Of a DNA stretch of 64,000 bases, positions 48,325 through 60,960 are shown piece after piece; position 1 is the first letter of the stretch, and each line of letters opens with the position of its first letter. The stretch lies in contig CP126193.1 of NCBI GenBank assembly GCA_030272155.1, forward strand, positions 7,192,001 through 7,256,000, read 5' to 3'. The notes below the pieces were generated by a model, which was not told where the DNA came from, searched no databases, and was given only the letters and a program-made list of their open reading frames with translations. The position numbers were made by a program, and so were the translations under genes. Source of the stretch: Tetradesmus obliquus (lineage: Eukaryota; Chlorophyta; Chlorophyceae; Sphaeropleales; Scenedesmaceae).

Positions 48325-49661
48325 ACCCTGTGCGGCTAGCTGGCACGGGCCGTTCACGACTGTGTGAGTGAGAGACTGAGTGGGCATGGCTGGCAATGCG
48401 ACGATCCTGTGCAGTGTGATGCTGCAAGTACAACAATGGCTGCCAAGCGTGTGTTGGTGGTATCAGCACTACTGCTGCACGTACTGCGCAGGCTGCTGTC
48501 AAGCAGGGCAGCATAACTCGTGTGCCGCTGCCAAGCAATCAAGAACTTGAAACTTGAACTTGAATACTAGTGTGCACTATAGCAGCTGCAGGAGCTCTGC
48601 TGGCACTGTTAGTGACAGTTCATTTTACTGCTGGTACAGAGATATTGTGGAGGCTTGAGCTTATGTTACTGCATGTTACAAACCAGCAAACTCAACAAAC
48701 TTGGTAATGAACATGCCTGCCTGGCTGTCCAGGCTGCAACAGCAAGGTCGTAGGAAATTCCACAAATAAAGAGTTCAAGTTTCACATCCTTGTGATCAAT
48801 GGCGTCATGCAGCAGCCATCTACAAGAGGCTGTGCTGCCATATTGTCTTTTCATGCTGGAGTGTGGAAGCACTGTATTTTCTTGACCTCTCAGCCGGCCT
48901 TTCGTAACAAATCTTGCCTGAGCAAGGCAAGCTAGTGGCCAAGCTGAGTTTGCAGATTCCGCGCATGCATGCATGCAACGCCTACGCCTGTTGAACAACC
49001 AGTCGGCGCCCCATGATCTGAGGCTACCATGCATACATAGGTGACAATACGCAGCAGGCTGCATGCATGCAATTCAGTGCAAACAGCCTGCCTGCATCCT
49101 TATGGGCTGACTTCAAGGCTGTTGACGGAACAATGGGTGATTGTGGCTGGTTGTTGTACATGTACAGTATGCAGCAGCTGTAATCAATAAGAGCTCAACC
49201 GGCATTCCTAGCCATGCTCTTATGGAACAGCAGCATTTGACAGCAGCAATGCCTTGACTATACACAAGACAATTGCAAATGACTGCCATAGCAACTATGT
49301 CACAAACAGCAATTCAACATGCTGTACATCGATGTAAATGTATTTGATATCAAATAACCAACAGCTCATAGCATGTTGCTGCAAGATGCTTGCCTCTCAT
49401 CGGCAGCAGACCAGCAAATCAAAAGCCAAACCCCTTGCCAGTGACCCCGCAACTCCTGTCCACAGCCTTTGACTGACATGCTGGCATCAAACCACTGGAG
49501 CATCACTGCACAAAGCGGCTGCAGAGCGCAGCGCATGCATGCACACAGCGGCTGTGCTGCAAGTAACCGCCAGCAACCAGCGCTGGCTGCTGGCACTGGC
49601 TGCTCAGCCACTACTTCAGCTGCAACAAACTGGCACTGCAGCATTTTGTGACATCATTCAG
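48325..49661. other. 3' flank of ABCC; no supported gene
   Basis: It contains the ABCC 3' UTR. TGTAA at 49179-49183, the polyadenylation signal typical of chlorophytes, is a candidate end for a long 3' UTR but is far from the stop. Otherwise only GCATGC-rich short repeats were noted. Confidence 0.4.
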
Positions 49662-49880
49662 TTACACAACTGAGGCCACAATCACTGCTGCCACGCCCAG
49701 CAGGGCTGCACCTGCCATGTAGAAGGGTGTTGCTGACGCCTGGCGCTCACTGAGCACGCCACCCAGGCCCTTCCTGTACTCCTGCTGGTGCTGAGCTGCG
49801 CAGTCGCGTGAGGAGCATACCACCCCTGGCAAGTCAGTGATGGTGGGCTGCGTTGTTGTGGGCAGCAGGACGCAGGTGTA

Positions 49881-49913
<33 letters not shown>

Positions 49914-50554
49914 GTCAGCAGCAACATCGCGAGGGTTACACCAGATGCACGCATGTGGCTGTTGCTGGTACCGTATGCTTTGGTTTGTGATCCGTACTTC
50001 ATTGACGTGCTAAAAACAACAGTAGGCATGACGACAAGCAGACTCCATCTTACACGCATGCACATGCTGCAAATACCGAGTACAAGAGTATCCATGCAGC
50101 GCAGCACAGCTTGCAGGGCCATGTCATCAGCAGATGTTACTGGCCGCTGTCTCTGTTCTTATGATTCAGGGGTGCAAAGGGGTGCAGTTCCTACAAGCCA
50201 GCACTCTAAGTCACGTCCTGCGCATAGGACCCTCAGGGTCGTGTCGCGAGCTGTAGCACCTACCTGCAGGAGCTTCATGTAAGGCACTGGATGCTGCAGC
50301 AGCTGGAGTGCTTTCTCCTTGCGGCACACGCAGCACTTCCAAGGCCTGGCAGCCAGAAGCTCGTCCGCATGAGATGCCGCTAACTCCTCTGCCAGCTCTG
50401 CTGCTGCTTGAGCATGAGCCTGGGCCTTTTGCAGCACATCAGGCGCCACTTGATGCTCAAAGCTCCAGGTTTCCGTGACGCCCGATCCGTCGACTATCTT
50501 AGGTTGATAAAGCACTAGGCCAGCCTTTTCATAGGCATTCACGCGCCGAGACAT
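49662..50554 (-). CDS. Small cysteine-motif protein, probably tail-anchored in a membrane
   Basis: Two exons on minus, 50554-50264 and 49847-49662, joined in phase 0 (CTGCAG|GTAGGT ... ACGCAG|CCC). They encode 158 residues. An Ala-rich helical stretch (about residues 40-62) precedes WKCCVCRKEK. After the join, VVCSSRDC supplies a second cysteine pair, so a small zinc-binding fold across the intron is likely. The protein ends in a hydrophobic segment (FYMAGAALLGVAAVIVASVV) with no residues after it, as in tail-anchored proteins. No family was recognised. The start is the first ATG in the open frame. Confidence 0.6.
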
Positions 50555-53500
50555 GTGGCGTGATGACCTGGTGACTTTTCGAAAGCACACACGTTTCGAA
50601 AATTGAGTAAAATAAGAAAATACTGCAGAAGTTGAACAAAAAAGACAACTAGAATGTACAGTTCAGCGAGATTAGCGTGCTGAGTCACCCGTGACATGTC
50701 AGTGTGTTCAACTTGGAGTCCGGCTGTTTCACGACATCCTGAGCGCATCATTTGCTCCCGCGTGGTTGCAGTGCAGCTTTATAACGCCTTGCATATTAGC
50801 GATTATCTCATTTTGGCTTGGCAGCGCTGTTGCCAAGCCCTGCATGTCAGTTGGTGCCAAGGTTTCCTGCTGCACGCTGTGAAAATCACTGGCAAACCTT
50901 CTCCACGCGCTACAGCCAGTTACACTAGTTGATTGTGAAACATAAAGACACGCCACACTCAGCAACACTGCAGTGTTTACAGAACCAGAGTCAGCAGTGC
51001 ACCCAGCTTCCCAGCTAATCAGGTGACATCGAGGACAAGGTCGCTGGGCTGACAAAACATGAACAAAGTGTCAGTGATAAACGCGCAATAGTATAAAGAC
51101 TTCACAAACGCACGCCATAGCACGCAGGCAAAGTCCCTAACATGCTTCAACCACACCTCAGCCCAAGCTCCTCTGAGCTCCTCATCCTGTGGTCAAGACG
51201 CAGCAGCACACACCTCAGCAACATGCGAGGGACACACTCGCAGCAACACTGCAGGATTTGTATGTGCAAAACGCTGCACGTACAGCTGCACACCAGCCTC
51301 TGACAGTACATGACTTTGTGAGGTATCAATATCCAACTGCAGAATACACGCATGGCACATGTGGCGCCTGCATGCTCCATTGCTGCCTCATACCTTCCAA
51401 GATGGTGCCAGGACCCACATGTAACTAAAAAAATTGCTGCCAACACGGTGTCACACCGGCAGATGAGGCCAACTGCCGATTCCACCACAGATCAAGGCGT
51501 GTGTCAAATGGTCAACAGCTAGCAGCAATGACACGTCAAGTTTGTCAACGCATCCTGCAGGCAAAGTGTAAGGACAGCCTCTGCTAACATCCATTGAAGA
51601 CGTTGCCACCACCAGGCACCTATGCAAGGGCCTGTTGAGCACTGGCCAATGCATTGCTGGCTTAGCACAAGCAGCTGTGACCAGCGCCTGCTTGTGCACC
51701 GGACTGCTGCACACCCACGAGGAGTATGCTGCTGCTAGACCTGGTGCATTGGCAAGCAAAGCAGTTGCTAGATGAATTGCAGCATCATGCAAAGTTCACA
51801 ATGCAGCAGTGCTGGGGAGTGTGCAGAGCTCTGCCAGCACCGTCCTCCCCAGTAGCACACCGCTGAGTGCATCAACACGCAACAAGGGGCAGCAGCAGCA
51901 CACCATGCAACTGAACTGGCTGCCAGACATTGTTACTTTTACCACTCCAGCTCTCGGATTGCAGCCCGGCTCATCAGCACAGAAGCATGCAGGCTGTTGC
52001 AACACCTGCAACACTTGTGCTGGTGGTGCCCTGCAACTGTACAGTTCCAGTTCAAACTGCTCCTGCCAGGAAGGAAGGGGTTGTGCTGCCGCTGCTGCTG
52101 CTGCTGCTATCATACTCGGCTGATACTCGGCCTTCACAACAACACCCGGTGCTGCTAATACCCGCTAGTATCCTACACTCCGCGTGGGACTGTGGAGTGC
52201 ATGCAACCAGACGGAAGAATCGCACACACACATGCACGCACTCTCTGCAACACACGAATGCACACCAGCTGCTGCTCATGTAATTGCTGCAGAAGCACCA
52301 TCCACATGTGCAGCAACAACTAGCATGGAGGCTGACTATAACAAAACCGCACTCAAACAAAGATGGAAGACCCTGCGCCTTTGGGACGTGCACATGTATG
52401 ATGCGCAGGCACGGAGGCTGCTGCAGCAGGTGCAGCAGCCAGGGCACATATACCGCGGTGACCGACCACACAGGCAATGCTAGCAATCAAGGTGAAACTG
52501 AAAAGCAGCATATGAATACAAGTGTGCCACCTGCATACTGCAAATCCAGGTGTTATGCGCACATGTAATACAGCTGTCCCATGAGCACCGCTGAGTCGCA
52601 GTATGTCGAAAACCTGACAAACGTATGCACACACACGTGGGCTATTGTATGCAGTATTGCATGCATGCGTGATGCGCTGCGTTGCCGGTTTCAAACAGAG
52701 AAAAGGTTGCAGGCCAGGCTGTGTGGCAGCCTACCTTGCATATGCTGTGCGGGAAACCAATGCTGCTCAATCAGTCAGGTGCATGTGGGACACAACAATG
52801 CTGCAACAACGATGTGGAAGCCAAAGCAGCAAACAAAGGCAGATGCATTGACTACCAAGCGCTCAGTGTGTGTGCTGCAAGCGGCGCTCCTGAATGCTGC
52901 AGCTAGAGCATTGGAGTGGCTGCCATGCAACACACTTCCAGTGTCTGCTTTGGACCGTATGCTGCAGGGTAACATGCACTAGGCACATCATACAGTCCGT
53001 GGACGGATGCCTGTCATGCATCCTGTATGATGTACCAATGCAACAGCACAACTGACTGCTGGTCGTGCCGCATAATGCTCTGCAGCAAACTAAGCCGACT
53101 GAGGAATGCCTACAGCATCTATACAGCATCTATGTATGCATTGCATGTGCCGGAAAGGACAGGTGCATCGGGAGCAGAGACAGCAACAGTCGCACCATGC
53201 ACGGCCAAGTGCCTGAATGCATGCATGCATGCACACGAAATGTAAGTGCATGCAGTAACGTGCACGCCTGAGCACCTGAATGCGAACAAGATCTGAGTGC
53301 ATGCAGCAGCATGCACAAATGACACCTGAAAGACACCTGAATGCATGGATGCAAACAATGTCTAAATGCACACAGCAGCATGCACGCCTAAACACCTGGA
53401 TGCACAATTGCATACAATGGCTAAATGCACACAGTGCAAGCGTGCACACCAACGGCACTAAGTATATGTATGCAACGAAACCAAAATGATGAACCAGCGC

Positions 53501-54658
53501 CTGTGACGCCGTCTGCAGCCGCGTTGCGCTAATGCGTGCACAGCCGCAGCTGTTGCTCAGCCACGCACCAAGAATAGAACAGACACACCTGCAGCGCAAC
53601 AGAGCAGTGCTATGCAGAGCCACCAAAGCGAAGACAAATGCAGCTACCAGCATCACCAGATAGCGCCTGGATATGCACAGCCATACCCCACATACCTCGT
53701 TCAACTCACAGTGCAAGAGATACTCCATCCGGCATATCTAGGCGGCCTACACACCCCTTCAAACCAGCGCGTCCTGGCATACCCGCCACAGCATCGATGT
53801 AACTGCAAGCACGGGTGCCTACTGCTGCAATGCTTGAGCATGGCACTGGCTGGTGGATCCCCAGTGTGCACAGCAACAGCCTGTGTGTGGTGCCTCTGCT
53901 GTGCAGCACCAACACAGCATGCTATGCCGCAGGAGACGGCACCAAACACACCCACCTCACGCGTTTGTTTCCAACACCCGACCATGACTATCCCCCTTGA
54001 CTGCTGCTGACGCAGCAGCAGGAGCAGCAGCAGCAGCTTGTGCCTTGCTGAGCCACACGCAGCCGTCCATTGTGACGCACCTACCCACCCACATTGCAAA
54101 CACACCCACAACTGACAGCAGGCAGATATGCGCTGACACAATGCAAAACTCAACCTTCAAGCCAACAGAGAAACCCAAGGGCAGCTGTGCTAAACACAAC
54201 ATCACCCCTCAAATGCACCCCCCTAGCAGCAGCAAAATGACGCATAACCGCTGGCTTAACCAACTCAGCCATTGTAAGACAACCAGAAACAGGCAGCTTA
54301 GTCACCCTGCTGCTGCCTTCGCTGCTAACATTGCTGCTAACCACAAGACACCCATTGTCAACATACCAACAAAGGTTCAGCCGTCAGCCGCAGCAGCTGT
54401 GTGGGCGGCCGTTGGTACCCTGTACTTGTGCAGAGTCAGTGGAAGGCTCGTTGCAGCAGCCCCAGAGGCCTCACTGCAGCTGCTACTGCTCCTGCCCCTG
54501 CCTGCTGCTTTGCTGCAGCCGCTGCTACTGCCCCAGAGGCCTCAGCTGCTGCTGCTGCTACTGCCCCTGCCTGCTTTGCTGCAGCCGCTGCTGCTGCTAC
54601 TGACTCCTTCGCTGAAGCTGCTGCTACTGCCCCAGAGGCCTCAGCTCAGCTGCTGCTG
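50555..54658. other. Gene-poor region; no gene supported
   Basis: About 4.1 kb with many short open frames on both strands and several degenerate repeats. A plus-strand stretch near 52324-52480 reads KTLRLWDVHMYDAQARRLL, faintly WD-repeat-like. Minus frames near 51796-52137 and 51451-51792 are long for the region. None has flanking exons or domains that I could confirm. Confidence 0.4.
53195..53470. repeat. Degenerate repeat rich in GCATGC and CACCTGAATGC
   Basis: Blocks such as CACCTGAATGCATGGATGCA, AATGCACACAGCAGCATGCA and GCACGCCTAAACACCTGGAT recur about four times at roughly 60-70 bp spacing, diverged from one another. Confidence 0.6.
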
Positions 54659-54710
54659 CTACTGCCCCTGCGTGCTGCTTTGCTGCAGCCGCTGCTGCAT
54701 CGCCTCTGTG
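54440..54710. repeat. Tandem repeat of about 70 bp, four degenerate copies
   Basis: The unit includes GCCCCAGAGGCCTCAGCTGC, GCTACTGCCCCTGCCTGC and TTTGCTGCAGCCGCTGCT. It lies at or just beyond the 3' end of the RING ligase gene on minus. Translated on plus it would give Ala-rich repeats, but no gene is evident there. Confidence 0.7.
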
Positions 54711-55508
54711 TAGGCAGCATCCAGACGCCGCAGGCGCTCTGCAAAGTCCTCAGCAGGTTCAGGCACTGCTGCTGCTGCTGCTGCTGCTGCTGCAGGGGCT
54801 GGACCTGCCACTGCATTTGCAGGTGTCGGACCTCCTGCTGCTGCTACTGTTACTGGTGATGCCGGTGGCAAAAGTTGAACTGCCGCACCTGGCTTTGCAC
54901 CAGCGGCTGCTGCTGATGAAGCGCCTGCAACAGATGCTGCGCTGACTTGATGCTGCTGCAGCTGCTGCTGCCCACCCACACCCACGCCAGCCCCCATGCA
55001 AAGATAATAGCTGCTGTTTATGCCGCTTGCTCCTGTGCCAGGAGTGCTATCATGCAGCTGAATTGCGCTGCTCATGCCTCTGCTGGCCCCATCACCTGCT
55101 GATAGCCCTGCATGAATAGCGCTGCTGCTGCTTGCAGCACCCACGCCATCTGCAACAGCTCTGCTGCCGTCAACAGCAGCATGGCTGGTGCCAGCAGCAG
55201 CTGGCGCGTCAGAGACAGCAGCTGCCACCTGATCAGCCACTGCACAAGCAGCAGCCAGCCGCATTGACAGCTCAGCATCTACTGCTGCCAGCCGCCGCTG
55301 CAGCTGCAGATCTGAGTCATCCCACACCTCACTGCCTGGCAGAACTGCTGCTGCTGCTGCCTGCTGCACAGTCAGGTGATGACCTGGCAGATCTGTTAGT
55401 AACGAAAGTGAGCCATCTGGGTGCTGCACAACTGCCAGGCTGGCTGCTGCTGCTGCCAGAGCTTGCTGCTGCTGCTGCTCCGGCGTCAGGGAGCTCAGGT
55501 AGTAGCTG

Positions 55509-55539
<31 letters not shown>

Positions 55540-56535
55540 TGCCGCCACTGCTGCTGCTGCTGCCTGCAGCAGGATTCGTGCTGGTGCCTTGTGCCTGCAG
55601 CGCCTTCGTCATCATTGGCGCGTCCAACACAAAGCCCTGCACTACAACGTCCGCATGATGCGTTGCTGCTGCTGCTGCTGCTGGTGCTGCTGCTCCTGGT
55701 GCTGCTGCAATCTCCACAGTCACAGGCTCCACAGCACCTGCCTCTGCTGCATTTGCTGCTGGTGCTGCTGCTGATGGTGATGCCTCAGTCGTGCCGACCA
55801 TGTAAAGCTGCAGCATGCAGCCGCTTAAAACTGGACTGCCACGCACAACAGCAGCAGCAACCAGCTGACTCAGACGCACACGGCTGGGCAGGTGCTGCTG
55901 CCCTTTCATCTTCTGTGCCCAGTGCAACAGCCTGGCTACTGTTTGACAGGCAGCCTCGCCACCCTCCCGCGCATCTTGCTGCTGCTGCTGTGGGTTGACA
56001 GCTCTGCTGGTGTTACACCCAGCTGGAGCTGTGCTGGTGCCCTGCGGCTGCCGGCGTGCTGCCAGCCGTGATGTATCCTCTGAGTAAGCTGCTGAGCATT
56101 CAGCAGCGCTTGTTGCCCCATGTGCTGCCAGCCATGACGTGTCTTCTGAGTGTGCTGAGGGTTCAGCAGTGCTTGTTGCACAGCAGCAGGGTGGTGCAGC
56201 ATCTGGCAGGGCTGTAGCAGCCTGCATTGGTAGTCAACTTGCTGCTGCCCTGCTTTGCAGGAACAGGCCAGGTGGACAGGATTGGCAGCAGCAACGATTG
56301 CATAGGATCAGTTGCCGCACAAAGAACAGGCATGCAGTGAGAGGTTGTATATGACCCATACAGCAGAACACATCTGCCGTGGTGCCGCCATGGACTTGCC
56401 CGCACCGGTGTCATCCACCACCAATGCTGCTGCTGGTTTGTGGCTCAAAACCAGTGACTGCACATCCCACACCCTAATGAAGCCCAGCAATGGTAACCAG
56501 CGTCACCACTCACCGCGTGGCAGCAGCTCCACATC

Positions 56536-56569
<34 letters not shown>

Positions 56570-57967
56570 GGCGAAGGCACAATCAACGTGCGAACACAAG
56601 CATTGGAAAGGATTGCAACCGCTCACCGTGTGGCAGCAGTTCCAGCTCCAGCAGCAGCAGCAGCAGCAGCAGCACCGGGCGCCCATGCGGGCAGCTGGCG
56701 CGCCACCAGTGCAGCAGCCTCAGCAGCAGCAGCCTGCTGCAGCGAAGCCATCAGCGCCTGCTCCAGCTGCAGGTGAATGGCAGCAGAGAAGGCAGCGGGC
56801 GGAGATGCAGAAGCGGGCGCACAGGTGCAGAGGATGGTGTCGTCAGGAGGAGGTGACTGGAAGGATGCAGCTAGCAGGGAGCCCAGGAGCAGATGAGCTG
56901 CATGCATATGCGTGCATGCTGCGCAGGCGTTGGCGCAGGGAAAGATCTGCACAGCGAGAACGGGGTGCAGAGGATTGCAAAAAGCAGGCATCAGACATGT
57001 GCAAATGCATGCACGGAGTCACCCACCCCTGGCGTAGGGCATCTTGCCGCTGTGTACAGGGCAAGAAGCTCTACGCCAGAGGTTGGGGAGTCCACTTAAA
57101 CACAAGGAAAAAACCAGGAAAAGGATGATGGTGGGATTTAAGGACAGGACATGTATGCTGCATGCCTGCCTGCTGCGCGGCGCTTAGTCTAGAGTAAGCG
57201 CTGCACAGCAAGAGTGTTTGAATGTACAGGTGACAAGCAGTAGACGTCAAGGTAATGTGCACATGCAAGTGCGGAGTCACCTACCCCTGGCGTAGGACAA
57301 CTTGCCACATTGTTGGCGGCCGGCTGTCTCATGCCAGAGGTTCATGAGTCCACTGATAAACACAAAAACATTCAGCACACACATGCTTGCGCGGGCAGAT
57401 CCCCACTGACTCCAGCCCAGCCTAGGCCAAACCAGCAATAATTCTATCATCTGGAGGTTTGTCAGCCAACTTTATGACACACGCAACACCATTGCCACAC
57501 ATGCAGCAGCCTGTCCGACATACCCCAGCGCCTCATCATTGGTGCCAGCACCACAAGATAACACAATCATATGCGCTACACGCGAACAAACATATCAAAT
57601 ACCCCAGCCCCTCACCATGATCTCCTCCAGCTCCTCGGCAGTGAGCCCAGCCAGCTCTCCTTGTCATCAGTATGCAAAACACCCACATACAAACATATAA
57701 CAAACATCAAAACACAATATTCAGCCCTCACCATGATCTCCTCCAGCTCCTCAGCAGTCAGCCCAGCCAGCTCCCGCCGCACATACTGCGGCAGCATCTG
57801 GGACTCAAACAGCGCCTCTGGCAGCTCAGCAGCCTGCTGCTGCTGCTGCTGCTGGGGTTGCTGCTGGGGTTGCTGCTGCTCCAGCTGGTCAATCCACTGC
57901 TGCTGCTGCTCTGCAGGCTGCTGCTGCTGTGTCTGCTGCTGCTGGTCGAGCTGGTGGCCTGACGGCA

Positions 57968-57999
<32 letters not shown>

Positions 58000-59478
58000 G
58001 GGGTGCGATCTGCAGGCAGGTACCACCACTGTGCCGCCAGGCGCTGCTGCACCTGCTGCTGCATGCGCTGGTGCTGCCGCTCGCCTTGCTCCTGCTGCTG
58101 CTGCTGCCGCTGCTGGAGCTCCTGGAAGCTTGCTGCTGCTGCGTCTGCGTAGACGCTGACAGTGTGCTGCAGCCGGGACGGACCCAGCCGGCCAGCTGTA
58201 TGTGCAGCAGCAGCAGCAGCAGCAGCAGTAGACCTGCCGCCAGCATAAGCAGTGCTGCTGTCTCGTGGTCCCACTACATCATCTAGCCACCCTGGCTCGG
58301 AAGACATTAGGGACTGCAGTGATTGCAGGGAGTTCTGACGTGGCGGCAGCTCCCCAAGCGCTCCTGCAGTGCCCGACTGCTGCTGCTGCTGCTGCTGCTG
58401 CTGGCGCTGGGAGCCGGCAAGGGCATGCTCCTGCAAGATGCGGGTGGATGGGCAGGGGCAAGGAAACGGGGTGAGGTGCAGCATTCACGAGCAAGTTTAC
58501 TGCATGTGTGGCAGGGCTGGCACAAGCATTTGAAGCCTCTTAACTCAAATGGAAGCAAACCATGTCATTGCAGCTGTACTTTGCTGTCCAGGCTGCTGAT
58601 GATGCCCCAGACAGCACTGGTCCATGGTTGCAGCCTGGCAGGAGGTCCTTAACCACCCGAGGACAGCAACGCCAGCAGCACCATCGCAATTGAATAGAAC
58701 CTGATGCCGAAATACACAAACAAGGTTCGCAGGCCCAGTTGAGCCTACACGCACCTTCAAGTGGCGCAGCTTGGCCTCTGCCACGATCTGCCGCTCCATG
58801 CGCTCCCGCCGCATCTGCTCCTCGTTTTTGCATCCCAAATACTGCATTACCAGGAGCATGCGTGTTGTCAGCACGCCGGCGTCAACAGATACATTGGGCA
58901 GTTTGCCAAGGAAGCTGGAGTACGTACATGGGTAATCGCATAATGCTGCTGCATATCAGGAGCGAAGGTCAACTCACCCGCACAGAAAATGGAACCTTCT
59001 TGCAGTATGGGCAAGCTGCTTTGCCTGGAGGGTCGTGACTGCTCTGGCACATCACAAAGCACTCCGTGCAGAGGCGAGCACCACAGCAGGACGCCGTGTT
59101 GATCGCCGGATACCAATAGTTGCATATTGGGCACTCCTGCGCTCGCATTGAACACGCAACACGTCATCACGAGCAAACATTGACTAGTCGCAGTGCTGTT
59201 GCTCGAGCAGCATCAGTACCTCGCGGCCATCTTGATCCTGATCTTGCTGCTCCCAGAAAGGCGCTATCCGGCGAGCCTGCGAGCAAAGGAGCCAGCTTGA
59301 GCACGATCGCAGTGTTGCCATCCACGTACCACGGCAGAATACTCCCATCGGCAGCACACCTCACCTTGATTAGTTTCTTCAGCTTGCTTAAGTCGATATT
59401 TTCTAACTTATGCACTCCTTGTGGCTTGTAAAGGCTGCGATCGTGACTAGGGCAGCTCTTCGTGAGTTGCTGCCCCAT
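54659..59478 (-). CDS. RING E3 ubiquitin ligase of the DA2/GW2 (SIP5) family
   Basis: Exons on minus: 59478-59365, 59276-59220, 59136-58978, 58841-58755, 58430-57732 and 56766-56627, then probably a C-terminal exon between about 56220 and 54659. The first six agree in phase. The N-terminus MGQQLTK fits an N-myristoylation signal. It is followed by YKPQG and LSKLKKLI, as in plant DA2 and rice GW2. The RING (residues 58-110) reads ECPICNYWYP, CCGARLCTECF, CPYCKK. A basic helix EEQMRRERMERQ and a Gln-rich stretch follow, then EELEEIM joined to LEQALMASLQ, matching the conserved plant block after the Gln-rich part. DA2 ligases limit organ growth in plants; yeast SIP5 binds Snf1. The last exon's start and frame are uncertain. 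Its frame ends AEDFAERLRRLDAAYTEA.., stop at 54659. If the donor at 56626 is unused, the protein ends at the TGA there. Confidence 0.8.
57611..57665 (-). pseudogene. Partial duplicate of the RING ligase exon 5 end with its donor
   Basis: The end of exon 5 (GAGCTGGCTGGGCTCAC... encoding ELAGLTAEELEEIM, then GTGAGG) is repeated about 115 bp downstream on minus, including the donor. The copy lacks an acceptor that would keep phase, so it is probably a silent relic in the intron. Confidence 0.75.
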
Positions 59479-59891
59479 GGCTCACATAATATTTTGAATT
59501 CGGGTATAAACGTGGTCAACGACAACAGTGCAAGCCAGCCACCTCCTGTGCTTTCGTTTACTGCTGATGCTGCTGTCACAAATTGTCCTTGAAACCTCAG
59601 CAAGTGTGTTCTTGCTGAACAGCTGGGCGAGTCCGACGATCGTAATGCTTGTTTATCTGGACATTGCACAGCCTTAAAGTTTTGCTGGTGCGTAACCAGA
59701 CTGCTTTGCAAGCCTGGCCGAAAAGCCCCAGTCGATGCATGCCGCCCATTGACACAAAATATACATTTAAACTTGTTTCATAGTACTATAACACACTTCA
59801 TTGGATTCATTCAGCAACAGGCCGCCCACCACCACCCGTCCATCTGCAGCGTCTGCACTGGCTAGGCTTGACAGCAGTGTGAGGGGCACAT
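59479..59891. promoter_or_regulatory. Divergent promoter region between the RING ligase and ABCF genes
   Basis: The two genes start about 410 bp apart and point away from each other, so this short AT-richer interval must contain both promoters and 5' UTRs. No specific box could be assigned with confidence. Confidence 0.45.
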
Positions 59892-60913
59892 ATGCAGTGC
59901 TTACAGCGCCTCCAGGCGCCCGGAAGCTATAATGGTGATTTTAAGAGAAGTTAGTCATGGCTGTGCGTTATTTTGTGGTGTTTGTTTTGATTGGGCAAAC
60001 CTGAGCAGCAACGGCAGCCTGCAGCAGCACCGCCACCACTGGTGGTGACCACTTGCAGCAGCAGCTAGCATGCAGTTGCAACACAGGCTGCAACATGTTC
60101 CCACAGGCCTTGTTTCAATGTTACAGCGCCACACTTGCGCATAGCATGTTAATATGCCCACAGACACCTGTGTTAGTGCAGTTCTTGGCTGCCATCCGAC
60201 ACTGAACTGCCAGCTTGTTCTCTGCTTGCAGCACGGACGCCTGGCAGACAGCAGCAGCTGCTGCTATCGATACATCATCTGAGGCAGCAACACCAGCAGC
60301 AGCAGGAGCGCCTGGGTGTGCTGACGCATGCCAGGAAAGGCGATGTGCTGCTGGTTGCTGAGGGCATCAGCAAGACACATGATGGGGAGAAGATCCTGTT
60401 CAACAATCTAACAGTGTCAATCCTGTGAGTAACAATAAAACAACATGTTATGTAGCAGCCGACGGCTTGCCTGTGTCGCCTGTGTCGTGCAGCCGGGGGT
60501 GGAGCAGCATGCATAATGCTCAGCTGCAGTCGACGCAGCCTTCAGCAGCTGCATGTTGGCAGCTGCCGACTCTGTGTCAGTAACAGCAGTAGCGCCAACA
60601 GACAGGCAGGCAACCCTGCAGCTGAGCAAGCAGGCAGTGCGCTGTTTATGGGTGCAGCTGTTAAACAGTAGAGAACACTAATCGTCAGGGCAATTGCAGC
60701 TTGCGTTTTGGTGATGTTGAATCCAGGCCATTGCGGTAGCAGTGCCAGCAACTGAGCCAGGCGAGTTTTACTGACGGTTGGGTCGATGCAGCAGCAGTCA
60801 GTCAGCAATGGGAGCATCCGTGCAGCTGCAACCGCAGCTGTTCACATGTCTTGGTGTCATGCTTGCAAAGCACATGTTGATGCAGTCATCACAAACGGCA
60901 ACTCGCATCTGTG

Positions 60914-60960
<47 letters not shown>

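Noticed and set aside
52184-52483. Possible WD-repeat gene (KTLRLWDV)
   Set aside because: A single short resemblance without further repeats or convincing splice partners; left as a note only.
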